Origin: CAZMFZ01 sp964565665
GTDB taxonomy: Bacteria; Bacteroidota; Bacteroidia; Cytophagales; UBA9547
Assembly: GCA_964565665.1 (NCBI GenBank)
Contig: CAZMFZ010000057.1
Coordinates: 1 to 22,075 of the forward strand
Reading direction: 5' to 3'
DNA: 22,075 bases
Part shown: positions 6,922-15,811 of the stretch, in pieces
Layout: every line of letters starts with the position of its first letter
How positions within the stretch are numbered: the first letter of the stretch is position 1
Notes under the pieces: generated by a model
The model's database searches: none
The model's input: only the letters and a program-made list of their open reading frames with translations
Told to the model about the DNA's origin: nothing
Translations under genes and position numbers: made by a program

Positions 6922-7338
6922 ATGAAAAAACTAGCATTAATAATGGTTGAAGGGATGATTTCATCATTCACTTTTGCACAAAAATTGAAGGAAAATGATG
7001 TGCCTACTCCGGTAAAAACAGCTTTTCAAAAACAATATCCCAATGCTGAAGAAACTAAGTGGGAAAAAGAAGACGGCAACTACGAAGCCGAGTTTGAGAT
7101 CGAAGAAGCAGATTATTCGGTTTTGATTGATGCTTCAGGAAATATTCTTGAAACAGAATTGGAAATCAACATAGAGGCACTTCCAGCAAATGTGAAAGAC
7201 TATGTTGTAAAAAACTATTCAGGGCAAAAAATAAAAGAAGCGGCAAAAATTACCGATGCGAAAGGAATAGTAACTTACGAAGCAGAAATTAAAGGAAAAG
7301 ACCTGATTTTTGACAGTGACGGGGATTTCATTAAATAG
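6922..7338 (+). CDS. Secreted PepSY-like protein
   Basis: A 138-residue periplasmic protein. Residues 1-19 form a signal peptide ending FTFAQ. The mature part contains two repeats of the PepSY-like (beta-lactamase-inhibitor-protein-like) fold: PTPVKTAFQKQYPNAEETKWEKEDGNYEAEF with the following strand pair (about 27-78), and LPANVKDYVVKNYSGQKIKEAAKITD with its strand pair (about 85-138). The pattern of a helix ending in (Q/N)YP or NY followed by W/A-x-K and an acidic strand is diagnostic for this group. The ligand is unknown; the fold is associated with inhibition or small-molecule binding in the periplasm. It sits 21 bases upstream of the TonB-dependent receptor, so the two are probably cotranscribed and may act together. 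Confidence 0.82.
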   Translation: MKKLALIMVEGMISSFTFAQKLKENDVPTPVKTAFQKQYPNAEETKWEKEDGNYEAEFEIEEADYSVLIDASGNILETELEINIEALPANVKDYVVKNYSGQKIKEAAKITDAKGIVTYEAEIKGKDLIFDSDGDFIK

Positions 7339-7359
7339 GAACACACCAAAAGATAGATA

Positions 7360-9783
7360 ATGCATAAAACTGTAATAAGAGAAATACTTCTAATCAAGGT
7401 GTTTCTCTTCTTTTCTTTTAGCCTTTCGTTTGCACAAACATCATCTGTTGCCCTTTCTGGCATTGTTAAAGATAAGAAAACCAAAACTGCTTTGCCTTTT
7501 GTAACCATTGTATTGAAAACTGAAAAAGACAATGTTTTTACTACTGGATCGGTGACCAACGATGAAGGAAGGTTTACGCTTACCAACATTAAGCCCAATA
7601 ACTATTATTTAGAGATCTCTTTTATTGGCTATATCACAAAAAAACAACCACTTTTCGTGGGCAACCTTTCTGAGTTTTTAGATGTTGCTACTATAGAATT
7701 AGATGAAAGCAGCACAATGCTAGGTGAAGTGCAAGTGTTGGACAAACAAGATGCTGTAAGCGAAAAAATGGATAAGAAAACTTATTCGGTTGAAGACAAT
7801 ATCAGTCAAAGTGGAGGCTCGGTATTGCAAACCATGCAAAATCTGCCAGGTGTAACGGTGCAAGATGGAAAAGTGCAATTAAGAGGAAATGATAAAATAA
7901 CGGTATTAATTGATGGTAAACAAACTGCCTTGACTGGTTTTGGAAGTCAATCGGGTTTAGACAATATTCCTTCTTCGGCTATCGAAAAAATAGAAATCAT
8001 TAATAATCCATCTGCAAAGTATGACGCAAATGGCAATGCGGGCATTATTAATATTGTAATGAAGAAAAATAAGCAAGAAGGATTTAATGGCAAGTTTGGA
8101 TTTACAACAGGTTTAGGCTCGTTGTGGGTTAGGCAAGAAAACCTTCCAACCATACGACCACAATATCAATTTACGCCCAAAATCAATCCTTCTTTATCGC
8201 TCAATTATAGAAAAAATAATATAAACGTATTTTTTCAAGCAGACAATCTTTATACCCAAACCCTAAACAAAAACGAGTTTGAAACCCGAACGTATGATGA
8301 TGGAACGGTTATTAATCAGCAATTGAAAAGAAACCGAAACACCAATTTTTTTACTTCAAAAGCGGGTATTGATTGGCGCATAAATGAAAACAACTCACTA
8401 ACTATTTCTGCATTATTTGGCAGTGAAAAAATAATTGACAGAGGCGACCAGCCTTTTTTTAATGCCGACTATTCGCAAAGACGAAGATTGTGGCAGTTTT
8501 TAGAAGATGAACTAAAAACCACAGTAATGGCAACGGCAGCCTATCAACATAAATTCAAGCAAGCAGGACATTTATTGAATATTGGGTTCAATTATACCTT
8601 TCATAGAGAAGATGAAAAGTATTTTTATGATAATTATTTGCCAACAACTAAGGGCACAGATGCCTTCAAATTGTTGTCGGACGAGCAGGTTTATGACTTT
8701 AATTTTGACTACATAAAACCGTTGAAATACGGACGAATTGAAACGGGTATTAAACTTCGCAGTAGGTATATTCCGACCAATATGAAATTTATTCCAGGCG
8801 CAAATTCTATTTTAGACACCAATGCAGGTGGCTGGGCAACTTACAATGAGATAATTCCGGCTGTTTATGGAAACTATATACTGGAAAATAAAAATTGGGA
8901 GGCAGAATTGGGGTTGAGACTAGAATATGTAAAAATCCAATACGATGTAAATCCTGATCACAACACTTATAAAAGTGCTGGATACAACTACACACAGCCT
9001 TTTCCCAATGCTAGATTAGCCTATAAAATAAACGACCGCAACAAGATTTCGCTTTTCTACAATCGCAGAGTCGATAGGCCGAATGAAGTAGACATAAGGA
9101 TTTTTCCAAAATATGATGATGCCGAAATTATTAAAGTTGGAAATCCTGCTTTGCGACCTCAGTTCACCAATTCCTTTGAGTTGGGCTACAAAACAACTTG
9201 GGACAAAGGTTATTTTTATACAGCCGCTTATCACCGAATTGCCGATGGCACTATTACACGTATTTCGAGTGTTGCGCCAAATAGTAATTTGATTTATGCC
9301 ATATTTCAAAACGCAGGCAGAAGTTACAATACGGGTTTAGAAATAGTGTTGACACAGGAAGTTACAAAATGGTATTCTTTTAACTTAAACCTTAATGGAT
9401 ATCACAATCAAATAGATGCTTTTAGTGTTGAAAATAAATATCCAGTTCCAAACACGTTTACAGCCGCCAAACAAGAAATTATTTCAGGTAATATAAAACT
9501 GAATAACACTTTTCATCTCCCTAAAAACTTTGATGCTCAATTAACCGCCATTTATTTGGCTCCAGACCTAATTCCACAAGGCAAAATTGACCAAAGGTTT
9601 TCACTAGACTTTGGCATTAAAAAGAGTGTGCAAAATGGGAAAGGCGAACTATTTTTAAATGCTACAGATATTTTGAATACCATGATTATCAGAAAAGAAA
9701 TTCTGGGGCAAGGTTTCAAATACATCAGCACCGATTATTTCGAGACCCAAGTGGTAAGACTTGGATATAATTACAAATTCTAA
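7360..9783 (+). CDS. TonB-dependent outer membrane receptor
   Basis: An 807-residue outer membrane beta-barrel protein. A signal peptide (about 1-25, ending SFAQ) is followed by a carboxypeptidase-regulatory-like domain (about 30-110, VALSGIVKDKKTKTALPFVTIVL...GRFTLTNI...LEISFIGY). The plug domain spans about 120-235 (LQTMQNLPGVTVQDGKVQLRG; IEKIEIINNPSAKYDANGNAGIINIVM). A long barrel of the outer-membrane-beta-barrel type ends in YNYKF, with the usual C-terminal aromatic residue. No SusD partner follows, so a glycan-uptake (SusC) role is unlikely. The substrate cannot be told from the sequence; iron or another metal chelate is possible. No clear intrinsic terminator is seen after the stop. 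It is likely cotranscribed with the PepSY-like gene from the box at 6833. Confidence 0.92.
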   Translation: MHKTVIREILLIKVFLFFSFSLSFAQTSSVALSGIVKDKKTKTALPFVTIVLKTEKDNVFTTGSVTNDEGRFTLTNIKPNNYYLEISFIGYITKKQPLFVGNLSEFLDVATIELDESSTMLGEVQVLDKQDAVSEKMDKKTYSVEDNISQSGGSVLQTMQNLPGVTVQDGKVQLRGNDKITVLIDGKQTALTGFGSQSGLDNIPSSAIEKIEIINNPSAKYDANGNAGIINIVMKKNKQEGFNGKFGFTTGLGSLWVRQENLPTIRPQYQFTPKINPSLSLNYRKNNINVFFQADNLYTQTLNKNEFETRTYDDGTVINQQLKRNRNTNFFTSKAGIDWRINENNSLTISALFGSEKIIDRGDQPFFNADYSQRRRLWQFLEDELKTTVMATAAYQHKFKQAGHLLNIGFNYTFHREDEKYFYDNYLPTTKGTDAFKLLSDEQVYDFNFDYIKPLKYGRIETGIKLRSRYIPTNMKFIPGANSILDTNAGGWATYNEIIPAVYGNYILENKNWEAELGLRLEYVKIQYDVNPDHNTYKSAGYNYTQPFPNARLAYKINDRNKISLFYNRRVDRPNEVDIRIFPKYDDAEIIKVGNPALRPQFTNSFELGYKTTWDKGYFYTAAYHRIADGTITRISSVAPNSNLIYAIFQNAGRSYNTGLEIVLTQEVTKWYSFNLNLNGYHNQIDAFSVENKYPVPNTFTAAKQEIISGNIKLNNTFHLPKNFDAQLTAIYLAPDLIPQGKIDQRFSLDFGIKKSVQNGKGELFLNATDILNTMIIRKEILGQGFKYISTDYFETQVVRLGYNYKF

Positions 9784-10413
9784 TTCAGGAGTAAGCGCAT
9801 ACACAAACTTGCTTTATCCATTTTATTACTATTTTTAAAGTGACTGATACCTCTGCTTTGTAACGTTTCATCACGTAACAACATATAACTACTTCAATAA
9901 GCATTTTTTCTGAAATCTGCAACCGATACTTTGCAGATAATATAGTAATATTGAGGTCTTAATCTTTAAAAAATGCTTAAATAGATTTAATAATTGAAGA
10001 ACCTAAATCTTTGAAGTTTTTTGAATAGGAGATATTCATCGGATTGCATTCATACAATAATTAAAGCTAAAATATTTATTGCGTATTTCAAAAGGAATAT
10101 CAAGCCAGTGATACTGATCTAGTCAAGTTAACTTCGGGTACTTAAAACTATTTTACCACCCATTGGTTTAAGTATTTTACAGAGTCACTAAATCTTGTGT
10201 TAGATAAACAGGACTCCGTCTGGTTAATTTCCACAAATGCTCGTAAATGACCTAAATTTATACAAATCAAAAATTTGATTTACGTGCTAAAACACATTTA
10301 TACATAGTTATAAATCCCTTTCAAGACCGGGAAAAAGGTTGGGATGGGGTTATACTAGTATAATTTCAAAATAATGTTTTTAGTTGAAAATTCCCTATCT
10401 AAGTTAGCTTCCA
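9784..10413. other. Long non-coding stretch
   Basis: No gene, tRNA or CRISPR is visible in about 630 bases. Several small palindromes occur: AAGTTAACTT near 10126, TACTTAAA (10139-10146) with TTTAAGTA (10167-10174), AAATCAAA-AA-TTTGATTT at 10264-10281, and a possible degenerate GC-rich repeat at 10316-10350. An upstream ATG at 10374 would extend the next gene by 30 codons that do not look like its family. Confidence 0.5.
10316..10350. repeat. Possible degenerate copy of the GC-rich leuS repeat
   Basis: A C-rich arm (CCCTTTC) and a G-rich arm (GAAAAAGG) are followed by TTGGGATGGGG. The tail resembles TTGGGGGTGGGG of the repeats inside leuS and stands out against AT-rich surroundings. The match is partial, so kinship is tentative. 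Confidence 0.35.
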
Positions 10414-10445
10414 TTGCTACAATTTTAAAGAAAAATTTATGTTTG
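10414..10445 (+). promoter_or_regulatory. Promoter of the DUF2071 gene
   Basis: TTG at 10414-10416 and TATGTTTG at 10438-10445 are separated by 21 bases, matching the Bacteroidota TTG-N19-21-TAnnTTTG promoter. Transcription would start near 10450, after the ATG at 10374 but before the ATG at 10464. This supports the later start codon. Confidence 0.6.
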
Positions 10446-10463
10446 TTAATTAAAATAAAATCA

Positions 10464-11177
10464 ATGACAAATTTTTTACAAGCTAAGTGGGAAAACATAG
10501 TTATGGCTAATTATGCGGTTCCTATTTCAGTATTACAACCTTATTTGCCAACGGGTGTTGAAATAGACACTTACCAAGGCAACGCCTATGTGAGCTTAGT
10601 AGGATTTTTGTTTAAAGATACACGCATATTTAAAATACCTATTCCAAAATTGGGCACGTTTGAAGAAGTCAATTTGAGGTTTTATGTGTATCGCAAAGAA
10701 AACAACCTACTGAAACGGGGAGTAGTATTTATAAATGAAACCGTGCCATACTTGCCTGTGGCTTGGTTAGCTAACAAATTGTACAAAGAACATTACACCG
10801 CTGTTAAAACCAAATATAATTGGCAAATAGACGAACACGAAAAACACATTACTTACCAATGGTTAGTTAACAAAAAATGGAACAGTATATATGTTGAAGC
10901 AAATAATCGGCCTTTAGAGATGCCTAAAAATAGTTTTGAAGAGTTCATTTTTGAACATTATTTCGGCTACACGAAAGTAAATGACAAAACTACCGAAGAA
11001 TATAAAATCAATCATCCTAGTTGGCATATAAACACCGTGACAAAAACAACTATTGATTGCGATTTTGAAGCCAATTATGGCATCGATTTTGCTTTTCTAA
11101 ATTCCGCTAATCCTGCATCGGTATTCCTAGCTGAAGGATCTACCATCGAGGTAAAGTGGAAAAGAAAAAAGATTTAG
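10464..11177 (+). CDS. DUF2071 (YqjF-like) family protein
   Basis: A 237-residue soluble protein of the DUF2071/COG3361 family, whose function is unknown. Family marks are MTNFLQAKWENIVMANYAV at the N-terminus, then VLQPYLPTGVEIDTYQGNAYVSLVGF (about 22-47), EVNLRFYVYRKE (about 69-80) and RGVVFINETVPYLPVAWLAN (about 86-105). HYFGYTK lies about 170-176. The C-terminus ends SVFLAEGSTIEVKW, as usual for the family. A start at 10374 would add 30 residues with no family similarity and would lie upstream of the predicted transcription start, so 10464 is chosen. It appears monocistronic and has long non-coding DNA on both sides. Confidence 0.87.
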   Translation: MTNFLQAKWENIVMANYAVPISVLQPYLPTGVEIDTYQGNAYVSLVGFLFKDTRIFKIPIPKLGTFEEVNLRFYVYRKENNLLKRGVVFINETVPYLPVAWLANKLYKEHYTAVKTKYNWQIDEHEKHITYQWLVNKKWNSIYVEANNRPLEMPKNSFEEFIFEHYFGYTKVNDKTTEEYKINHPSWHINTVTKTTIDCDFEANYGIDFAFLNSANPASVFLAEGSTIEVKWKRKKI

Positions 11178-11800
11178 CTGATTATAGGCATAACTAAGGG
11201 TTTTCGTCCTATCCGCACGCAGATAAAATTGCTAATACTTCAAAAATAAATAGCATTCTAAGTTTTCAAATCAATGTCTTGAGTAATTAAGAATAAAATA
11301 AATATTGTTATTATGGGGCGTAATTGACAGCAAATTCGCACTTATTAATTTTTAAGGCACAGATTTAATACTAAATACAAAAGCGTGTTTTCTAAATAAT
11401 GTTTTTAAATACACATTACCCAACAACCGAGTTTAAACAATTTCAATACTCAACTAAATATATACTAAGCTAAATTTGACGAAAAATCAAATATGTGTTC
11501 CTTCCATAAAAAGGACAGAATAGCCCAGATTGTTAAATTCCTTTTAAAAAAGCCCCTCTTTTTTTATCGGCAAAACGAAGTTTTGAGCCGAATGTGTGCG
11601 TGCGGTTTGGGAGAAGTTAAAAACAAGCCTAAGCTAGCTACCTTGACATTATACGGCTTAATACCCAACACCCACCATCTATAAAATTACCTCAATTTGT
11701 CTCGTCTTGAAATAGGGTTACACTAAACAAGACTTTTCCATAGTTTTAAAACTTTGAAAAGCTTAAAAATGACCAAGATCTAATTTACTTTTAGAGAATT
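11178..11800. other. Long non-coding stretch with hairpins
   Basis: No convincing gene. A 63-codon frame at 11493-11684 overlaps stable hairpins and has no recognisable protein pattern, so it is not called. The only ordered structure is the pair of mutually exclusive hairpins at 11568-11608. Confidence 0.5.
11568..11608 (+). other. Two competing hairpins, possible group II intron remnant
   Basis: The first hairpin pairs CAAAAC (11571-11576) with GTTTTG (11580-11585), extended by CGG/CCG with a bulge. The second pairs GAGCCGAATG (11585-11594) with CGTGCGGTTT (11599-11608), including G-U pairs, around a TGTG loop. They share bases and cannot both form. The GAGCCG...CGGTTT-GGGAGA pattern resembles a hairpin found near reverse-transcriptase genes in bacterial group II introns, but no reverse transcriptase or domain V is seen. 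Alternatives are an attenuator or a small RNA. Confidence 0.25.
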
Positions 11801-12946
11801 CTAATTGAAATACTCTTTCATTCGTTCGAAGAAAGACTTATCGTTCTTGCCTGGTTGCGGCTGAAAATTGGGTGCGGTTCTTAATTTTTCCAGCATGGCT
11901 TTTTCGTCATTGCTCACAGTTTTGGGCGTCCACACATTCACATAAATGAGTTGGTCACCTTTGCCGTAGCTATTGATGTCTTTTACGCCTTTATCTTTCA
12001 ATCGCAATATTTTGCCAGCTTGTGTACCGGGGTCTATTTTTATGCGCACTTTGCCATCAACAGTGGGTACTTCTACAGAGCAACCAAGGGCTGCATCTAC
12101 AAAACTGATGTGTAAATCGTAAATAATATTGTTGCCATCACGTTTTAGTAATTCATTTTCTTCTTCTTCCACTACAATAAGCAAATCACCCGGATAACCT
12201 CCGCGTTGCGGCACATTTCCCTTGCCATTCATAGAAAGTGTCATGCCGTCAGCTACACCAGCAGGTATTTTCACACTTATTACTTCTTCATTAATTACTC
12301 GACCTTCACCACTGCAAACCTCACATTTTTGTGATATAATTTTGCCTTCACCATTACAAGTTGGGCAGGTAGTTGCAGACATCATTTGTCCAAACATGGT
12401 GCTAACCACTCTTTTTACCTGACCAGTGCCGCTACAAGTACCACAAGATTGAAGTGAAGTTCCATTTTTAGAACCATTGCCGCTACAAGTTTTGCAGGTT
12501 ACATGCCGTTTTACTTTTATTTTTTTCTCTACTCCATTGGTAACTTCTTCCAGATTGAGCTTGAGCTTTATCCTAAGGTCAGAGCCTTTTTTTTGCCTTG
12601 CACTACCACCGCGGCTTCCTCCAAAAAAACTACCGAAAGGACTTTCTTCACCAAATACATCGCCAAATTGGGAGAATATATCGTCCATATTCATGCCTCC
12701 ACTTCCGCCCGCAGCAGATGCACTACCGCCTTGGTGACCAAAACGATCGTATTTTTGCTTTTTTTCAGGATTGCTGAGTACTTCGTATGCTTCTGCTGCC
12801 TCCTTAAATTTCTCTTCAGCGGCTTTGTCGCCTGGGTTTTTATCGGGGTGAAACTGTATGGCCGCTTTTCTGTAGGCCTTTTTTACTTCATCAGCAGATG
12901 AAGATTTGCCAACGCCTAATATATCGTAATAATCTCTTTTTGCCAT
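11801..12946 (-). CDS. dnaJ: Chaperone DnaJ (Hsp40)
   Basis: A 381-residue cochaperone that delivers substrates to DnaK and stimulates its ATPase. The J domain is at 1-70 with HPD at 33-35. A Gly/Phe-rich linker spans about 69-120, and four CxxCxGxG zinc repeats begin at Cys151, Cys168, Cys194 and Cys208 (CKTCSGNG, CGTCSGTG, CPTCNGEG, CEVCSGEG). The C-terminal peptide-binding domains follow (VKIPAGVADGMTLSMNGKGN). It is full length with all cysteines present. It begins 2 bases after grpE, forming a grpE-dnaJ operon. No CIRCE element is visible upstream. dnaK is not in the window. Confidence 0.97.
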   Translation of the reverse strand: MAKRDYYDILGVGKSSSADEVKKAYRKAAIQFHPDKNPGDKAAEEKFKEAAEAYEVLSNPEKKQKYDRFGHQGGSASAAGGSGGMNMDDIFSQFGDVFGEESPFGSFFGGSRGGSARQKKGSDLRIKLKLNLEEVTNGVEKKIKVKRHVTCKTCSGNGSKNGTSLQSCGTCSGTGQVKRVVSTMFGQMMSATTCPTCNGEGKIISQKCEVCSGEGRVINEEVISVKIPAGVADGMTLSMNGKGNVPQRGGYPGDLLIVVEEEENELLKRDGNNIIYDLHISFVDAALGCSVEVPTVDGKVRIKIDPGTQAGKILRLKDKGVKDINSYGKGDQLIYVNVWTPKTVSNDEKAMLEKLRTAPNFQPQPGKNDKSFFERMKEYFN

Positions 12947-12948
12947 TT

Positions 12949-13503
12949 TTATGCCCCTATCACTACTTTAGCTACGCGAATCAATTTATCATTTAAATAA
13001 TATCCTTTCTCAATCTCATCAATTATTTTCCCCTTCAATTCTTCTGATGGTGCGGGAATTTGTGTAATCGCCTCATGTAAATCGGGATTGAAATTTTCCC
13101 CTTTTGATTCCAAAGGATTTAATCCTTTTTGTTCTAATATTTTTGAAAATTTATTAAAAATTAAGTTTACTCCATCTTTCAATAATTGAATATCTTCAAT
13201 ACTTTCTTGATTGGAATATGAACGCTCAATATCATCAGCCACTGGAATTAAAGCCAACATCAATTGCTCATTGGCAGCACTTATCAATTCCATTTTTTCT
13301 TTAGAGGTGCGTCTTCTGAAATTTTCAAATTCAGAATAAAGCCTCAAATATTTATCTTTTGATTCTGATAAATCGGCTTCTAACTTTGCAATTGCCTCAT
13401 TTTCAGTGCTTTCTAAAGTTTGCTGTTGCTCAACTGATTGTTCCGTTTCTTGCTCAACTTCTTGATTTTCAGTTGAAAAATCGTTGGTTTGGTGTGTATT
13501 CAT
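12949..13503 (-). CDS. grpE: Nucleotide exchange factor GrpE
   Basis: A 184-residue protein that releases ADP from DnaK. It has an acidic, Gln/Glu-rich N-terminus (about 1-45), a long coiled-coil helix containing SKDKYLRLYSEFENFRRRTSKEKMEL (about 51-76), and the C-terminal beta domain with the family signature region (NPDLHEAITQIPAPSEELKGKIIDEIEKGYYLNDKLIRVAKVVIG). The frame is open upstream to 13590, but those 29 residues are not family-like and cross the terminator at 13574-13594, so I choose the ATG at 13503 (MNTHQTNDF). It forms an operon with dnaJ. Confidence 0.95.
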   Translation of the reverse strand: MNTHQTNDFSTENQEVEQETEQSVEQQQTLESTENEAIAKLEADLSESKDKYLRLYSEFENFRRRTSKEKMELISAANEQLMLALIPVADDIERSYSNQESIEDIQLLKDGVNLIFNKFSKILEQKGLNPLESKGENFNPDLHEAITQIPAPSEELKGKIIDEIEKGYYLNDKLIRVAKVVIGA

Positions 13504-13568
13504 ACTTATGATTTTTAATTTTTGCTTACAATAATATTGCCATCTCAGCTTCGGTGACAGATTGGCAT

Positions 13569-13594
13569 AAAAAAAGGCTGGAATTTCCAACCTT
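13569..13594 (-). terminator. Rho-independent terminator of the Wzz-like gene
   Basis: On the minus strand a stem of AAGGTTGGAA and TTCCAGCCTT (10 bp with one mismatch, 13574-13594, single-base loop) is followed directly by seven T. It lies 21 bases after the stop of the gene ending at 13615. Confidence 0.85.
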
Positions 13595-13614
13595 CGTTTT
13601 GTGTTTAAAAGTAC

Positions 13615-14457
13615 TTATTGGTCTTTTACTAGCCGCAAAGCTTCTCTGAAAATTCCAACTAAAATCGCTAATGCGAAACCTATAGCCGAGAAAATCATAA
13701 TTGTTTTGATGTAAACAGCTTTCTTTTTGTTGTAAGGCTTTTTAAGAATGGCGAAATCTTCAATTACCAATAAATCTTGCCTTGTATTGAGTACCTCGTA
13801 AATTCCCATTTGCTCTTCATACAATTTCATTATCGATTCATTGATAGCACTCGGATTAGATACAAAAAATGTTGATTTTCCTGAAACGATTCCAGGGGTA
13901 ATATTTTGCTTTATAGAATCAAGAAGTTTGATTTCCTGCTCAAGCTTGTTGTAAATTTTTTCTTTAGTGTATACAATCAAATCGGTTTTTAACTTGGCGT
14001 ATTTGTTATTCCTAATCAAATTTGGAATAGAAGAATTGAGTTGGTAATACAAGTTGTAGTCAGTAACTTCTACTTCAAAATTGAATTTGTTGGTAATTAT
14101 TTCTTCTGATTTAGTTTTTTTAGGAATTATCTCGCTTGTAACGTTAATTTTAACAATTTTTTGAGCTTCAGCAGAGTCAATTTGCAAAATCCGACCTAGT
14201 TCATCAGCATTGCCATCCTCAATCAATAACTTGCATTTTTCAACCATCGATGATACATCCTCTGTATTCAATACATTAGATACTCCTATTAAATTAGATT
14301 TGAAAATGCTTTTGTCGGTAAATGTTTTTAAAAAACCGATTGCACCACCAATTGCAGTCGCTATTATTAAAAGTTTGGCCTGCTTGGTGAAAAAATTAAT
14401 AATCTTCTCGAGTAAAAGAAGCAAATCAATTTCATCTGATGCGTTGTTGTTTTCCAT
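13615..14457 (-). CDS. Wzz-like chain length determinant family protein
   Basis: A 280-residue inner-membrane protein with Wzz/PCP topology. It has a short cytoplasmic N-terminus (SDEIDLLLLLEKIINFF), a first transmembrane helix (about 29-44, LLIIATAIGGAIGF), a large periplasmic region with helical stretches (about 50-235), and a second helix (about 250-268, IMIFSAIGFALAILVGIF) ending in a short basic tail. The segment FAILKKPYNKKKAV before the last helix occupies the position of the proline-rich segment of Wzz. No kinase domain follows, so it is not a Wzc-type tyrosine kinase. No polysaccharide genes are adjacent. Its exact role (O-antigen or capsule length control, or another scaffold) is open. 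It ends at a strong terminator and lies 91 bases downstream of hisB. Confidence 0.7.
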   Translation of the reverse strand: MENNNASDEIDLLLLLEKIINFFTKQAKLLIIATAIGGAIGFLKTFTDKSIFKSNLIGVSNVLNTEDVSSMVEKCKLLIEDGNADELGRILQIDSAEAQKIVKINVTSEIIPKKTKSEEIITNKFNFEVEVTDYNLYYQLNSSIPNLIRNNKYAKLKTDLIVYTKEKIYNKLEQEIKLLDSIKQNITPGIVSGKSTFFVSNPSAINESIMKLYEEQMGIYEVLNTRQDLLVIEDFAILKKPYNKKKAVYIKTIMIFSAIGFALAILVGIFREALRLVKDQ

Positions 14458-14532
14458 TTTTGGTATTTGTGTGTAAAAATATGGCTAGCTGGCCAATAAC
14501 CAAAATATATATTGCGATTAAAAGAATACGGT

Positions 14533-14554
14533 TTGTAAAAATTTAATTTTACAA
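14533..14554 (-). terminator. AT-rich inverted repeat at the hisB stop codon
   Basis: TTGTAAAA (14533-14540) and TTTTACAA (14547-14554) form a perfect 8-bp stem with a 6-base loop that begins within the last hisB codons. It could be a weak transcription end, but no T-run follows on the minus strand. Confidence 0.3.
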
Positions 14555-15646
14555 TATCCCTTTCGTGCTAGGAATACTATTTTCACCTGTTTTTTTTACG
14601 GCCATTTTTATCGATTTTGCTACTGCTTTAAATATAGCCTCAATTTTATGATGCTCATTTTCGCCCTCAGCTTTTATATTCAGGTTGCACTTGGCGGCAT
14701 CGGAAAATGATTTGAAGAAATGATAAAACATTTCCGTGGGCATTTCTCCCACTTTTTCCCGTTTGAATTCTGCATCCCATACCAGCCATGGCCTTCCTGA
14801 AAAATCAATGGCAGCTTGGGCAAGGCAATCGTCCATAGGTAAAAGCCAGCCGTACCGTTCTATTCCTTTTTTATCTCCCAAGGCTTTAAAATAAGCCTCT
14901 CCGATAGCCAAAGCGGTGTCTTCTATAGTGTGATGCTCATCAATTTGCAAATCACCTTTTACTTGTACTTCTAAATCAGCACCTGAGTGCTTGCCTAATT
15001 GGTCGAGCATGTGGTCGAAAAAACCCAGACCAGTTTCGCACTTGGTTTTACCCGACCCATCAAGATTTAATTTGATATAAATATCAGTTTCGTTGGTTTT
15101 TCTAAGAATTTCTGCCACCCGGTTTGGTGATTTTAGGTATTGATATATTTGATACCAATCTTCCGATTGTAAATTCACATTACTACTTTCAATCATATTA
15201 TTAAACAGAATGGACTTACAACCTAAGTTTTCCGCCAATTTGACATCTGTGAGTCTATCGCCAATTACATAGCTATTTTTTAAGTCATATTCAGCAGAAA
15301 AATAGGTAGATAGCATTCCAATTCCAGGTTTTCTAGCGGGCAGATTATCTTTCTCAAATGATTTATCGATATGGATATTTGAGAACACAACATTCTCATT
15401 TTCGAGCGTTTTTAGCATTTTGAAATGTGCTGGCCAAAAGTCAGATTCTGGAAATGATTCTGTACCCAAACCATCTTGATTTGTAACCATAACCAGTTCA
15501 TAGTCAAGTTCTTTGGTTATTTTATGTAAAGCAGTGATTGCCCCTTTTATAAACTCCAATTTTTCAAGACTATCGATTTGGAAATTGTCTTTCGGTTCTA
15601 CGATTATTGTGCCGTCTCTATCAATAAATAATACTTTCTTTGCCAC
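14549..15646 (-). CDS. hisB: Bifunctional histidinol-phosphatase / IGP dehydratase
   Basis: A 365-residue enzyme catalysing two steps of histidine synthesis: dehydration of imidazoleglycerol phosphate and dephosphorylation of histidinol phosphate. The N-terminal HAD phosphatase (about 1-165) has the nucleophile motif FIDRDGT (Asp9, Asp11), the VTNQDG threonine motif and GDRLTDV. The C-terminal IGPD domain (about 175-365) has GLGFFDHMLDQLGKHSG, DEHHTIEDTA and HHKIEAIFKA, the paired histidine motifs that bind manganese. The zinc-loop cysteines of the E. coli phosphatase domain are absent (IHIDKSFEKDNLPARKPG), a variant I believe is common in Bacteroidota. It is not in a his operon here. It is divergent from leuS. 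Confidence 0.95.
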   Translation of the reverse strand: MAKKVLFIDRDGTIIVEPKDNFQIDSLEKLEFIKGAITALHKITKELDYELVMVTNQDGLGTESFPESDFWPAHFKMLKTLENENVVFSNIHIDKSFEKDNLPARKPGIGMLSTYFSAEYDLKNSYVIGDRLTDVKLAENLGCKSILFNNMIESSNVNLQSEDWYQIYQYLKSPNRVAEILRKTNETDIYIKLNLDGSGKTKCETGLGFFDHMLDQLGKHSGADLEVQVKGDLQIDEHHTIEDTALAIGEAYFKALGDKKGIERYGWLLPMDDCLAQAAIDFSGRPWLVWDAEFKREKVGEMPTEMFYHFFKSFSDAAKCNLNIKAEGENEHHKIEAIFKAVAKSIKMAVKKTGENSIPSTKGIL

Positions 15647-15675
15647 TTTTTAGTTTTCTGCGTTGATTTGGAGGT

Positions 15676-15683
15676 CAAAAATA
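15676..15683 (-). promoter_or_regulatory. Candidate -7 box of hisB
   Basis: On the minus strand this reads TATTTTTG, a full match to TAnnTTTG, about 30 bases before the hisB start. The nearest plausible -33 TTTTG is about 26 bases upstream, which is wider than usual. Confidence 0.4.
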
Positions 15684-15774
15684 CGGGTTGAACGTGGTTT
15701 TTCACTAAACAAAATAAATTTAGTTGCGGTGACTTATATAAGTAATCAATTTTTACCCTTTCAATTAACTTTTT

Positions 15775-15782
15775 TAACTTCG
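15775..15782 (+). promoter_or_regulatory. Candidate -7 box of leuS
   Basis: TAACTTCG differs by one base from TAnnTTTG and lies 29 bases before the leuS ATG, giving a leader of about 23 bases. No clear -33 TTG is present. Confidence 0.4.
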
Positions 15783-15811
15783 CAACCTTATTTTTTATAG
15801 AAACACAAATT

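Noticed and set aside
10374..10463. Upstream ATG extending the DUF2071 protein by 30 residues
   Set aside because: The extension is not family-like and lies before the predicted transcription start given by the TTG-N21-TATGTTTG promoter.
11493..11684. 63-codon open frame in the region after the DUF2071 gene
   Set aside because: No family-like pattern, no good promoter or start context, and it runs through the stable hairpins at 11568-11608.
13504..13590. N-terminal extension of GrpE
   Set aside because: It would cross the terminator hairpin of the preceding gene and does not look like GrpE.
14549..15646. HisB phosphatase domain lacking zinc-loop cysteines as a defect
   Set aside because: I believe this cysteine-free loop is a common variant in Bacteroidota HisB, and the catalytic aspartates are intact.
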